Origin: Armatimonadota bacterium
Lineage (GTDB): Bacteria > Armatimonadota > HRBIN16
Assembly (NCBI GenBank): GCA_026003195.1
Contig: BPGU01000003.1
Coordinates: forward strand, 310,001 to 374,000
Reading direction: 5' to 3'
DNA length: 64,000 nucleotides
In this document: in pieces, positions 18,084 to 27,653 of the stretch
Numbering within the stretch: position 1 is the stretch's first letter
Layout of the letters: every line of letters begins with the position of its first letter
The notes under the pieces: model-generated
Told to the model about the DNA's origin: nothing
Seen by the model: the letters and a program-made list of their open reading frames with translations, nothing else
Database searches by the model: none
Position numbers and translations under genes: made by a program

Positions 18084-19414
18084 CGTGCTTGACCGCGTGT
18101 GTCAGTGTGCTTGGGGATGTTCTTGTCCTGGCGAGTGGCTTCGGCGGCTCGCTCCAACCGCTCCACGAACTGCTCCGGCGTGATGTTCCCTGCCAGCAAG
18201 GCTGCCGTCGCGTCCTCTACCTCCTTACCCAGCCTGGGGTACCACTGCCGATACTCCACCGACCACACCGTCTTCGCTCGACGGAACACCTCCACCGGCT
18301 CTTTCAGGTGTTCCGGGAAGTTCGCCTGGTCGCTGCCACGGATGGACATCAAAGTCCCTTTTTGTTCCACGAACTGCTTCGCCTTCTCCAGCGAGGTCAT
18401 ATACTTATAGAAGTCGATCGCCAGCTCACGGTTCTTGCCTTTGGTGGGCACCATCCACGGCTCGATGCCGATGCCGACAGCAGTGGGGTCGCCCTTGCCC
18501 TCGTCCAAGACGGGTGGCAGGAAGAAGCCCATACGGAAGTCTTTAGGCATCACATTGCGCATCTCGGAGTGCAGCCATGTACCGCAGGGTATCATCGCCG
18601 CACGTCCGGAGAGAAACTCCATCTGCGCACCCGTATGGTCCATGCCGTTGGCACCTTCCTGGAAGTAACCGCGTCGACGCAGTTCATCCATCATCTGCGC
18701 TGCCTTCAGGAAAGCGGGGGATTTCCATGCACCGGGTACCAGGTTCTGTGCGTTGTCGAACGCCTCGATGCCCCCTGCGCTGATGACCCAAGGGATGAGG
18801 AAGCCGCTGACCGCATAGGCGGGGTAGATGCCCTGATAGGTGATGGGGGCGATGCCCTTGGCTTTAATCTTCTCGCACAGAGCGAGTAGTTCGCTCCAGG
18901 TACGCGGTGGCTTCCAGCCGTTCTTCTCAAACATGTCTTTGTTGTACCACCAGCCCAACATGCTGAAGAAGTAGGGAAGCATGTAGGTCTTGCCCTGATA
19001 CTGGCACAGCTCCAGCAGAGAAGGCTCGAAGGTATCGCGCCATCTGCCCTCTGTCTTGCCATAGGGTGGGCTGTCCAGGTACTCATCCAGAGGAATCACC
19101 TGTCCCTCATACACCAGTGCCCAGTGGTCCATGCCCCATCCGGGATAGGTCAGATCAGGCGGGTTGCCAGCGATGAAACGCGGGCGGAGCTGCTCCCACA
19201 CGCGCGGGTTGCCCCATACCTTGATTTTGACGCCGGGGTGTGCTTTCTCATACTCGCGAGCTGCCTGTTCGAAGAAGTCGATGCCGTAGCCTCCCTTGAA
19301 GCAAGCGACCTCCAGCTCTTTGGTGGCGGTGGGGGATTGTTTCCCACAAGAGACAACCACCACCACAGTCAGCGCAACAGCGATTCCCAGTAGCGCATAC
19401 TTCGTGCGTTTCAT
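18080..19414 (-). CDS. sugar ABC transporter substrate-binding lipoprotein
   Basis: 444 residues from ATG 19414; the longer open frame upstream is non-coding in character. The signal peptide ends in a lipobox-like VVVVSCGKQ, so the mature protein is lipid-anchored at Cys23. The body follows the SBP_bac_1/MalE pattern: EYEKAHPGVKIKVWG, NPPDLTYPGWG, YNKDMFEKNGWKPPRTWSEL, FLSGRAAMIPCGTWLHSEM. It binds an unidentified sugar and passes it to the two permeases. The upstream 270 bases hold a hairpin repeat and no regulator gene. Confidence 0.93.
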   Translation of the reverse strand: MKRTKYALLGIAVALTVVVVVSCGKQSPTATKELEVACFKGGYGIDFFEQAAREYEKAHPGVKIKVWGNPRVWEQLRPRFIAGNPPDLTYPGWGMDHWALVYEGQVIPLDEYLDSPPYGKTEGRWRDTFEPSLLELCQYQGKTYMLPYFFSMLGWWYNKDMFEKNGWKPPRTWSELLALCEKIKAKGIAPITYQGIYPAYAVSGFLIPWVISAGGIEAFDNAQNLVPGAWKSPAFLKAAQMMDELRRRGYFQEGANGMDHTGAQMEFLSGRAAMIPCGTWLHSEMRNVMPKDFRMGFFLPPVLDEGKGDPTAVGIGIEPWMVPTKGKNRELAIDFYKYMTSLEKAKQFVEQKGTLMSIRGSDQANFPEHLKEPVEVFRRAKTVWSVEYRQWYPRLGKEVEDATAALLAGNITPEQFVERLERAAEATRQDKNIPKHTDTRGQAR

Positions 19415-19636
19415 CTTCCCTGTCACTCCTGTGCGGATATATGGTTCAGCACCAGCCGGGTTCAGTGCCCCGGTCATATGGAGCGTCGGCGTGGAACAGG
19501 CTGCCGTTCTCCCTAAGACGAGAGAAGGCAAACTGTCTTTGGTAAGATTCGCCAGAGAGGGAAGAGCTTCCTGCGAAAACGGATGAGCGCACGCCGCTGT
19601 TGAGAAAGGGGTGTCTTTCACGGGTAATACCTGCAA

Positions 19637-19659
19637 GGACGGGGTGGTAAACCCCGTCC
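19637..19659 (-). terminator. hairpin after the dockerin-tailed gene
   Basis: GGACGGGG / TGGTAAA / CCCCGTCC is an 8-bp GC stem with a 7-base loop, 24 bases after the stop at 19683. It lacks a U-run, so it may be a repeat (the sequence has the look of a common intergenic palindrome) that also stops transcription. Confidence 0.5.
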
Positions 19660-19682
19660 CTACAGGCTGGAAGCAGGGGTCC

Positions 19683-20660
19683 CTACTCCTCAGCAAACCG
19701 TCCGAAGTTCCTGACCAGAATGCCGAAGTCGAACAGGGTCACTTCTCCGTCGCCGTCGATATCGCCGAAGAAGACATCGAAGAAGCTCAGTCGGACACTG
19801 CCATCTCCAAACACCACGTTCTTTTGCACGGCGGGCAACGCGCTGCCGATTCGGAGCACGACGTCGTATCTGCCATTGGGGACGTCCAAATCCGTTTCGA
19901 AGTCGCCGTCGTCGTCTATCTGTACGTGCACCATGTCGGCAACATTGCCGTCGCGCGTGCGCAGTTCGAGGATGGCATTGCGTTTGCCCTGAAAATCTGC
20001 CAGGTTCACGTGCCCGATGATGCATCGCCTGTACAGGCGGAACGCCAGGTCGTCGGGTTGCTCATCGCAGGCATCTAGAATAGGCTGGGTGAAAGGGGGT
20101 GCTTGCGCGGCAGGGCAGAGATTGATCGAGCGGTGTGCCGACCAGCGGAAGTCCTCCACGCCCACGCGCGCACTCTCCTTGTCCGCTTCCGATATCTGGA
20201 GCCAGTAATGCTGATCTACCTCCTGCGTAAAAGGCGTTGGCAGAGGGGCGGAGAAGTAGAAGACCCTCTGTTGTTTACAGTCCCATCTGCCAGTGTAACG
20301 CAGCACGTCGGGTCTGACGCACGCGCGGTAGACAGGTTCTGGCTCCGGTTCACAGGTTCCCGGTTTGTTACGGTAGATGGCGATATAGTAGCTCCACTGC
20401 TTGCTGTATTGCACGCCGGTCAGCAGTACTCCCCACCAGCTCACGCGCACGATAGGACCGGTTCGGGTGCAAATCCAGTCGTCCATCGCGATTTTGTCCA
20501 GCGGGCGAGGTATCTCGCAACTGAACACACGCGATTCGTGCGAAGCGAGGGGCCAGGTGTAGGGTTGGTTCCACTTGAAGCTCCAGTACGCTGCAGGAAA
20601 CTGCGCCCACGCGCTCATCGTCAGGAAGAGCAGCGTTGTCACGGACATCAGGCGTTTCAT
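19683..20660 (-). CDS. exported protein with dockerin-like C-terminal repeat
   Basis: 325 residues from ATG 20660 (GGAGGTAACACC upstream), signal peptide MKRLMSVTTLLFLTMSAWAQ. The central 250 residues are rich in Trp and Tyr (QFPAAYWSFKWNQPYTWPLA, VSWWGVLLTGVQYSKQWSYY) and contain about ten cysteines; no family is recognised. The tail GDIDGDGEVTLFDFGILVRN is one Ca-binding dockerin/EF-hand-like loop, almost identical to the tail of the neighbouring protease. It may act as a surface attachment or assembly tag. An ORF extending upstream to 20933 is not coding. Confidence 0.72.
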   Translation of the reverse strand: MKRLMSVTTLLFLTMSAWAQFPAAYWSFKWNQPYTWPLASHESRVFSCEIPRPLDKIAMDDWICTRTGPIVRVSWWGVLLTGVQYSKQWSYYIAIYRNKPGTCEPEPEPVYRACVRPDVLRYTGRWDCKQQRVFYFSAPLPTPFTQEVDQHYWLQISEADKESARVGVEDFRWSAHRSINLCPAAQAPPFTQPILDACDEQPDDLAFRLYRRCIIGHVNLADFQGKRNAILELRTRDGNVADMVHVQIDDDGDFETDLDVPNGRYDVVLRIGSALPAVQKNVVFGDGSVRLSFFDVFFGDIDGDGEVTLFDFGILVRNFGRFAEE

Positions 20661-20706
20661 GGTGTTACCTCCTTTTATGTTGGGGCTATTGCCCTCACCC
20701 CCCTGT

Positions 20707-20729
20707 CCCTCTCCCGGAACGGGAGAGGG
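20707..20729. repeat. intergenic hairpin repeat, CCCCTCTCC type (copy 2)
   Basis: CCCTCTCCCG / GAA / CGGGAGAGGG: a 10-bp stem with a 3-base loop in a CCCTCACCCCCCTGTC context, between the protease stop (20752) and the next gene (20660). Confidence 0.75.
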
Positions 20730-20751
20730 GTACAGGAGGTGGGGGAATGGG

Positions 20752-23700
20752 TTAATCGTCCCCGATCGCGCCGAAGTTGCGCACGAGAATGCCGAAGTCA
20801 AACAGCGTGACCTCGTCATCCCCGTCCAGGTCGGCGTTGGGGTTCCAGTTGCTATCGCCCAGCATCGAGCCAAAAGCCGCGACCAGTGCACCGAAGTCGA
20901 ACAGGGTGACCTCGTTATCTCCGTCCACGTCACCGTTGACCAGGCTGAAGTTCACCGTCACGTTGGTGGTGATGGAGATACTGCCCCTTGTTTGCCTCAG
21001 CCAGTGCGATGCTTTCGCAGCCACATCGAACGTGCCGCTCAGCGCGGTGTCGAAGGAGTACTGACTACTGCCGTCTAGCGTCACCACGTGTGTCTCCAGC
21101 GCGGAAGTGCTACCCGGGTTGCGGATTTCGATGGATACCGACTGCGTCGTGGGGTCACCGCCGAAGTCCTGCAGGTCTACGGTTCCTGCCACCCGGCGGG
21201 TATTGGCAGAGACGTTGAGCGTGCCCGTACCGCTACCGGCATGAAGCGGGTCGTCTCCAGCGAAGTCCACCCGAATAGTATGTGCTCCTAACGACGCACC
21301 TGCAGGGATGGTGTAGTTGAGGCTGGCGACGCCGCTGGAGTTGGTCACCGCGCTGCCGACGGACGAGCCATCTACCCGGAAAACGAGGGTGCGTCCGCCG
21401 ATTAACGCGCCATCGTGTGCGCGCTTGAGGGTAGCGCTGAGCACTACCGTGTCGCCCCGACGTCCGCTGGTGTTTGCCACATCCACGGTGGTGTTCGCGT
21501 AGCGACGGAAGACCGCTCCATCGGAGGAGGCATGGTACTCCGAGTCTCCGCCGAAGGATGCACTCATGGAACGGTCGCCCAGTGCACCAGATGTCACCGT
21601 CCACGAGCGCGTGGCAACGCCAGAAGCGTTCGTGTTCGCCGCGCCCGCGTTCGTGCCGTCCACGTTGAAGCTCACCGATTTACCGCTCAGCAGTGCCCCG
21701 TCCGACACGCGACGCAGGGTAGCTCTCAGTGTGGCGGACTGCCCGATGGTGCCCGAAGCGTTGTCCAGCTCCAGCATGGTGGTGTATTTGGTGGCGACCG
21801 TATAAGCCGGGCTGTAGTCCCAGGTTCCTGCCAAATCGCTCACCGCGAACTGGATTCTGTTGGCAGACGCGCTCTGCTGGTTGAAAGGCACATCGCTGGC
21901 GGTGATGGTTTGGAAGGCTGTGGTGCCATCGGAGCCAGTCACGCTGCCCAGGAACCAGCTGCTCCAGGTGGTGCCTCCGTCGGTGGAGTAGCGGTACCAT
22001 CCTCCGTTGGAGATGTTCAATCCGGACAGCACATCCCGCGCCTGTACGGTGCAGGTAGGCGTCAAGCCGGCACTGCCCACGCCGGTGACGGTGAAGTTCT
22101 GCCAGTCCTGCGGGGCGGTGAGGTCTATCTTCACCACCTGCCAGCCGCTGTCGCTGTAGTTACCCGCACGGTCGTAGGCACGGAAATAGACCTGGTTCTG
22201 GCCGCTACCGCCTTCCTGATTGAAGGGCACGCTGGCGGCGTTAATCCACTCCAGCGCGGTGCTGCCGTTGGAGGCAGTGGTACCACAGGCGAACGGTCCC
22301 TGCGTGCCTGTGCCCGAGGTCCAGTACCAGTAATACAGTGCACTGGTATTCAAGCCGGAGAGGGTATCCTGCACCTTGATCCAGCACGAGGGCGTGGCGC
22401 TGCTCGTCCAGTCGGGCCAGAAGCTCTGCCAGTTGGCAGGGGCTGTGCCGTCTACGATAATCGTATTCGTCACCGTGGCCGTGCCTCCGTTGATGGAACG
22501 CACGCGGTAGCGTACACTCTTGCTGCCTTCGGAGGTGCCGCGCAGGTTCCACACCAGCCGGCGCCAGTAGCCTGCAGGGATGTTGCCCTGGTTCATGCCA
22601 GAGGTGCCCGAAAAGGTGAAGCTCTCTTCGGCGCCGTCGGGTGCGTAGCGCACGTAGGTCATGTTGTTGAGGCTGATGCCGGAGGTGAGCAGAGAGATGT
22701 CCCCGTACACTCCGGACGCCACAAAGGAGTCGGCACGCGCCCAGCCGGTCACGTCGAAGTTCACATTTGGCTTCACTGCCACAGGCGTCTGGAAGACCTG
22801 TGTGATGTTGGGGTTGACCGGTCCGTACACCACACGCACCGCCACTGACCATGCCTGCGAGGAACCTTCGTTCTGGGCGTAGGTGTATACCTTGATGCGG
22901 TAGTCGCCTGCGGTAGCGTTATACACCGTGATGACCTCTACATTGTCTCTGGCGGAAAGAGACCACCACTCGCCGCTGGCTCCGCCAGAGAACGGCGCCC
23001 TGTCGAGATAGAGGTCCAGGTCATTCTTGAGCGCGATGCTTCCGCCAGAGGGAGCCGGAGCATCGGGATACACCAGCACCACGCGCAGCATGGAGGCGTT
23101 CTGTGGCAGGTTGAAGTCCACCGTGCGCAGGTCGCCCGTTCCACCGTTGCCCCACCACAAGGTGTACCACCAGCCGTCCGTGTTGTAGTGGGAGAGGAAA
23201 GCATCCACCTTGCCTCGTCCTTGATTGGCGGAGGAGTCCCCGAGATTGATAGTGTTGGCAAGGATGACCGCTTTGGTCGCCCAGGCGGGGAAGTTGTAGC
23301 GACCTATCATCCCCGCCACCAGCCCAGCCACATGAGGAGCCGCCATCGAGGTGCCGCTCCAACCGTAGGCGTAGCCTGAGCTGTTAGTGTTGCTCAGCGA
23401 GTCGATCCACGAGCCGGGCGCCACCACATCGGGCTTCACGCGACTGTCGCCTGTGGGACCACGTGAGGAGTAGTCGGTCACCTGGTCTAGGTATCCGATA
23501 GCGTCATCATATATGGCACCCACAGTGAAGGCTCCTTTTGCCACGCCGGGGCTGCCGATGGTGCTTCCACCCGGTCCATCGTTTCCAGCGGAAATCACCG
23601 GCACGATGTTCTGCTGGAAAATCTCGTCCACCTTGCGAGACAGGGCGTCCGTACCGACCAGGTTGGTACCGCTGGAGCCGCCGCTGAAATTAAACACCTG

Positions 23701-25032
23701 GCGGCTGTACCTTGCCTCGCGCCCCTGCATGTCCAGCAGCCCCTCATACACCGAGTTGCCCTCCGAGACGCCTCTTCCATCAGCGGCGCGACGGAACACC
23801 TTGCTGATGAGCAGGTCATAACCGTCTACATTCGTATCGCGCAGACCCTGTGCCGTGCCGCGATAGCGCGCCTGAATGTTGCCTTCGCCCATAAAGGTGC
23901 CCGTGACGTGTGTGCCGTGACCGTGCACATCATCCCACCAGTTGGCTTCGGTCGTGCGGTTGTAACCCGCCGTGCCTCCCCAGATGTTGTTCAGGTCCCA
24001 GTGGAAGCTCAGTCCAGTGTCCATCACACCCACCTTGATGGAACGCCCACCTTCAGGACGACCATCGTGCTGGTAATACCACAAGAGGTCGGCGTTGATG
24101 GACGCCTGCGACTCGGTGTGCATCGTGTGTGACTGACGTATCGGCTCCACAAAGAGCACCGCGTCCATGTCTAACAAGCGGTTGACCGTAGAGGCATCCG
24201 CCACTATCGCGAACACACCCAGCGAGGGGTCGTACACACCCGTCTCCGCCGCCATGCTCTCGATAGCTGCCTTCGCGCCTTCATCCGCACCGAACAGGTT
24301 CACATACAGCCCGATGCGCTCCCCTGTCCCGTCGCCCATGAAGTAGAGCAACTCGGGGTCTAACTTCTGCACCGGGTTGGGTTGTCCCACCCAGCGCACC
24401 TGCGGATGAGAAGCCACTGCGTTCAGCGCATCCACCGGTATGCGCGCCTGATAGGCACTGTAGGGGTAGAAGCCGAGCAGCTCCACCCCGCGCTCCTGAA
24501 GCCATGTCTGCAAGCCCTCGTTCAGCCTGCCGTTCAGCAGGATGAGCGCATACACCGCAGGTTTGGTGCCGGAGGCTTGTGCGGAGAGTTGTGCTGCCCG
24601 CTGTTGCGCCAGCCGCGCCAGTGCAGGCTGCAGCTTTTCGCCTGGCGGGGGGATATACTCTCCGCTGAGGAACGCCAGTGCGACCTTCTCGCCCTTGGTG
24701 CCGAAGGGGAGCGGGAAGCGACCAGCGTCCACCACGCCCTCATTGCCCAGAGCCCGTCCTTCCTGCAGGTACTGGGGTCCCACAGGCAGTTGCTGATTCG
24801 CCAGCTCGGGTCGGGTGTGCGCTACGGAAGACTCGTACTGCATAGGGGGTGTCGCTCCGGGAGCTGCCAGCAGAAGGTCTAAGGGGCTGCTCGGGAGGAG
24901 CAGGAAAGGTGCCCCGGAAGCGGGGAGGGGTTTGCGTGCCTGCTGTGCCGGTGCAAGCGGTGCCAGAGCAGTGACGAGCAGCATCGCTATCGCCCACACG
25001 GCAGGCAAATGCCTGATAGGGTTCGGTCTCAT
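20752..25032 (-). CDS. large secreted subtilisin-like serine protease with Ig-like and dockerin-like repeats
   Basis: 1426 residues, signal peptide to about residue 29. After a propeptide-like region of some 300 residues comes an S8 domain with the full triad: Asp in VGVMDTG (about 338), His in HGHGTHVTG (about 373) and Ser in GWSGTSMAAPHVAG (about 560). A P-domain-like region (LYLDRAPFSGG, about 690) is followed by repeated beta-sandwich segments, two with the Big_3-type phrase GQSATLRATLRRVSDGALL and GDTVVLSATLKRAHDGALI. The end carries two Ca-binding loops (DVDGDNEVTLFDFG, DLDGDDEVTLFDFG), the dockerin type I pattern. GGAGG precedes the ATG. Likely an extracellular or surface protease. Confidence 0.9.
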   Translation of the reverse strand: MRPNPIRHLPAVWAIAMLLVTALAPLAPAQQARKPLPASGAPFLLLPSSPLDLLLAAPGATPPMQYESSVAHTRPELANQQLPVGPQYLQEGRALGNEGVVDAGRFPLPFGTKGEKVALAFLSGEYIPPPGEKLQPALARLAQQRAAQLSAQASGTKPAVYALILLNGRLNEGLQTWLQERGVELLGFYPYSAYQARIPVDALNAVASHPQVRWVGQPNPVQKLDPELLYFMGDGTGERIGLYVNLFGADEGAKAAIESMAAETGVYDPSLGVFAIVADASTVNRLLDMDAVLFVEPIRQSHTMHTESQASINADLLWYYQHDGRPEGGRSIKVGVMDTGLSFHWDLNNIWGGTAGYNRTTEANWWDDVHGHGTHVTGTFMGEGNIQARYRGTAQGLRDTNVDGYDLLISKVFRRAADGRGVSEGNSVYEGLLDMQGREARYSRQVFNFSGGSSGTNLVGTDALSRKVDEIFQQNIVPVISAGNDGPGGSTIGSPGVAKGAFTVGAIYDDAIGYLDQVTDYSSRGPTGDSRVKPDVVAPGSWIDSLSNTNSSGYAYGWSGTSMAAPHVAGLVAGMIGRYNFPAWATKAVILANTINLGDSSANQGRGKVDAFLSHYNTDGWWYTLWWGNGGTGDLRTVDFNLPQNASMLRVVLVYPDAPAPSGGSIALKNDLDLYLDRAPFSGGASGEWWSLSARDNVEVITVYNATAGDYRIKVYTYAQNEGSSQAWSVAVRVVYGPVNPNITQVFQTPVAVKPNVNFDVTGWARADSFVASGVYGDISLLTSGISLNNMTYVRYAPDGAEESFTFSGTSGMNQGNIPAGYWRRLVWNLRGTSEGSKSVRYRVRSINGGTATVTNTIIVDGTAPANWQSFWPDWTSSATPSCWIKVQDTLSGLNTSALYYWYWTSGTGTQGPFACGTTASNGSTALEWINAASVPFNQEGGSGQNQVYFRAYDRAGNYSDSGWQVVKIDLTAPQDWQNFTVTGVGSAGLTPTCTVQARDVLSGLNISNGGWYRYSTDGGTTWSSWFLGSVTGSDGTTAFQTITASDVPFNQQSASANRIQFAVSDLAGTWDYSPAYTVATKYTTMLELDNASGTIGQSATLRATLRRVSDGALLSGKSVSFNVDGTNAGAANTNASGVATRSWTVTSGALGDRSMSASFGGDSEYHASSDGAVFRRYANTTVDVANTSGRRGDTVVLSATLKRAHDGALIGGRTLVFRVDGSSVGSAVTNSSGVASLNYTIPAGASLGAHTIRVDFAGDDPLHAGSGTGTLNVSANTRRVAGTVDLQDFGGDPTTQSVSIEIRNPGSTSALETHVVTLDGSSQYSFDTALSGTFDVAAKASHWLRQTRGSISITTNVTVNFSLVNGDVDGDNEVTLFDFGALVAAFGSMLGDSNWNPNADLDGDDEVTLFDFGILVRNFGAIGDD

Positions 25033-25266
25033 CGAGATACCTCCGTTTTTTCAGGGCGTACCTGCCGCTCTGTCCGGCACCGGCAAAAACAGCGTGGTTT
25101 GCCCTGTCGCCTCGTGGCTGTTTTCTCGTACAAAAATTTGGCGTAGCTCATTATAACACATTCCCGATACAAAAGCGCGTATTGGAGCGGGGGAATCCAG
25201 TTTTTTTAGAAAAAATAGAAGGAGTGGCTCAGCGGGGGGATGGCAGGGATCATGCGTGACAGACTA

Positions 25267-26451
25267 TTACCTTCTCACCTGTTGTGCTCGGACTGCGTCG
25301 CCAAAAGCCCAACCGCAAAGCACCCCGAACCAGAGCAGATTCGGTGCGAACAGAACGACCTGCTCCCGACCGGGCACATAGCTGAGCAGGAAGCCCAGCG
25401 TCAACCCCACGACCACGCCTACCGCCCGGTTCAGCGTGCGATGGAAAGCGTTCTGGGTAGATGCTATCAGCAGGTACAGGAACGCCGCCGCGTAGAAGGC
25501 GAACAGCCCCAGAACTCCCAGCAATCCCGCCACTGCCAGACGAGCCTGCGGCACCCCCTGCCGATGGGGCCACCACACGACCTGCGCTATCGGCTCCACC
25601 GCTCCACCTAACGCCATCAGTGCACCCGAAAGCATTCCCGCCGTCAGCATCAACAGCACCAGCGCCATACTCCACCGGCTGATAAAGCCGATTCCCTGAA
25701 ACACGCCGTCCGTCTCTAACCCCAGATACCAGGGAGCCAGCACCAGCATCGCCACCACCGCCCAGCCCAGCACCAGCCCGTAGCGTGCCCACAGGATACC
25801 GGCGGGAGAGGCGTATGGGGGTTGCGTGCCGGCGAAATACTGTTGACGCAGTAACGCATCTAGCTTGGACTGTGCGCTGGCGGAACGCGGGTTACACTGC
25901 AAGGCGCAGGTGAACATGGCGATGGCTTCTTCGATGCGTCGTTCCTGTCGATAGACATCGCCCAGAATCTCGTACGCTTGCGCGTTGTGACGCTGCAGGC
26001 GCAGTACCTTTTTCGCCAGCGAGGCGGCTTCGCGCAGGTTGCCGCGTGCGTACGAAAGCATCGCCTGCTGGAGCAGCTGCTGCGCCTCAATCTCTGCACT
26101 GCGGGCAGAGGCGTACGCCGATGAAGAACCGGATGGGCGTTGCTGACGCTCGCGCGAATGTGTGGTCGGGCGTGAGCGAGGCGGTGGAGTAGTACCCGCG
26201 CCGCCTGTGCCCGTTCGTGCCTGCTGGGCGCTGCGACGCATCAGGTCATAGTCCGCTCGCAGGGAGGGACTGGACAACACCCGATACGCCTCGGTAATCT
26301 CCTTGAAGCGGTGCTCTGCGTCTGGCGAGCGGTTCACGTCCGGGTGGTATTTGCGGGCGAGCTCGCGGAACCGACGGCGGATCTGCTCCTCGGTGGCATG
26401 AGGGGGAACCCCCAGCACCTCATAGTAGTCTCTATCGGGCATCCGCAACAT
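25267..26451 (-). CDS. membrane J-domain protein with TPR
   Basis: 394 residues from ATG 26451, just after the preceding stop. The J domain occupies about residues 4-70 with the DnaK-activating HPD in [11 protein letters not shown] Ser/Arg/Pro-rich linker leads to two TPR-like repeats ([40 protein letters not shown]), then about five membrane helices ([19 protein letters not shown] onward). The chaperone partner would be DnaK at the membrane. It is transcribed with two GspF-like genes, so a link to pilus or secretion assembly is possible but unproven. Confidence 0.8.
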   Translation of the reverse strand: MLRMPDRDYYEVLGVPPHATEEQIRRRFRELARKYHPDVNRSPDAEHRFKEITEAYRVLSSPSLRADYDLMRRSAQQARTGTGGAGTTPPPRSRPTTHSRERQQRPSGSSSAYASARSAEIEAQQLLQQAMLSYARGNLREAASLAKKVLRLQRHNAQAYEILGDVYRQERRIEEAIAMFTCALQCNPRSASAQSKLDALLRQQYFAGTQPPYASPAGILWARYGLVLGWAVVAMLVLAPWYLGLETDGVFQGIGFISRWSMALVLLMLTAGMLSGALMALGGAVEPIAQVVWWPHRQGVPQARLAVAGLLGVLGLFAFYAAAFLYLLIASTQNAFHRTLNRAVGVVVGLTLGFLLSYVPGREQVVLFAPNLLWFGVLCGWAFGDAVRAQQVRR

Positions 26452-26453
26452 GC

Positions 26454-27641
26454 TTATTCTCCCAGAAGCGCGCCTCCACCACCGGCGTATCCCTGCCAAA
26501 AGCCGATAATCATGCTGGCAATCCACAGGGCAATCAGCAGGTACACGCCGACGCTCAGCACAATCACCGCCTGACCGCTTTTCACATCGGTTTCCTGTTC
26601 ATAATATTCGGCAACTTTGTCCATCATGGCATCCACGTTGCCTGTGCTCTCGCCCGTGTGCAGCATATCCAGCACCAGCGGTGGCATCACGCCCGTGCGG
26701 CGGAAGGCTTCCGAGATGGGTTGTCCGTTCTCAACGTCCACAATAGCCCCGCGCAGGCGTTTGTTCAGGTAGTAGTTGTCGGCGGCAAGGGCGGAAATCG
26801 CTATCGCCCGGGGCAGGGACACGCCTGCCGCATACAGCGCCGCCATCGCCCGGCTGAAGCGTGCCATCGCCAGCTGGCGCACCAGCCCCCCGATGCCCGG
26901 TATCATCAGCTTCAGCGAGTCATACGCCTCTCGAAGCGGCTCTATTTGCAACAGGATGCGTACCGCAGCCACCACAGCCAGCACCGCCAGCAGAATCGGT
27001 CCTGCCCAGCCCACGGTCTCCCGCAAATAAGGTATCAGCCCGCCCCCCACGACCAGTATCGGCACTTTGGGGATAAAGATGCCCGCTACCAGCAACACTT
27101 TAGGGTAGAAGGTGCCTGCGCGGATTTTGAGGCGCAGCTTATAGTCGCGCTCCAGATAGTCGGCGAGGCGTTCCAGCATGTTCTCTAAGAGACCTCCCTC
27201 TTCGCCCGCCTGAATCAGCGCGAGCTGCAGCTCGTCAAAGATGTGGGGATGGCGGCTCATGGCTCTGGACAGTGGTTTGCCCTGCAGGAGGTCATTGACC
27301 ACCGCCTGCACCACCCGTCGCAAGCGCGGTTTGCCCGTGTTCTCCGCCACCGAAAGCAATGCGCGATGGATCGGAATGCCCGCCCGCACCGCCGTTGCCA
27401 GCTGGCGATAGAAGATGGCGAGGTCGCGCACCGAGACGCCTGAGTAGACGGGGTACACTACCTTCTGCATCACCATCTGCTCCGCCTGCTGTGCGTTCAT
27501 TGTTCGCTCGGGGCGCACATCCAGCAACAACAATCCCATCTCGCGCACGATTCCGGCGGCGCGGCGGGTGTCCTCCGCCTCCACCAGACCGGTGACCGTA
27601 CTTCCCTGCTGATTCTTTGCGGTGTACCGATACACAGGCAT
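26454..27641 (-). CDS. type II secretion/type IV pilus platform protein, GspF/PilC family
   Basis: 395 residues. GspF/PilC proteins are the inner-membrane platform that the assembly ATPase turns to polymerise pilins. Seen: N-terminal [20 protein letters not shown], two T2SSF domains of about 120 residues each ([20 protein letters not shown] and [21 protein letters not shown]) and three membrane helices, the last near the C-terminus ([20 protein letters not shown]). It overlaps nothing and lies 12 bases from its paralogue. Confidence 0.88.
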   Translation of the reverse strand: MPVYRYTAKNQQGSTVTGLVEAEDTRRAAGIVREMGLLLLDVRPERTMNAQQAEQMVMQKVVYPVYSGVSVRDLAIFYRQLATAVRAGIPIHRALLSVAENTGKPRLRRVVQAVVNDLLQGKPLSRAMSRHPHIFDELQLALIQAGEEGGLLENMLERLADYLERDYKLRLKIRAGTFYPKVLLVAGIFIPKVPILVVGGGLIPYLRETVGWAGPILLAVLAVVAAVRILLQIEPLREAYDSLKLMIPGIGGLVRQLAMARFSRAMAALYAAGVSLPRAIAISALAADNYYLNKRLRGAIVDVENGQPISEAFRRTGVMPPLVLDMLHTGESTGNVDAMMDKVAEYYEQETDVKSGQAVIVLSVGVYLLIALWIASMIIGFWQGYAGGGGALLGE

Positions 27642-27653
27642 GGCTTTTCACCC

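Noticed and set aside
25150-25155. TATAAT on the minus strand ahead of the subtilase
   Set aside because: A good -10, but no acceptable -35 at 15-19 bases and the leader would be about 110 nt; not strong enough to list as a promoter.
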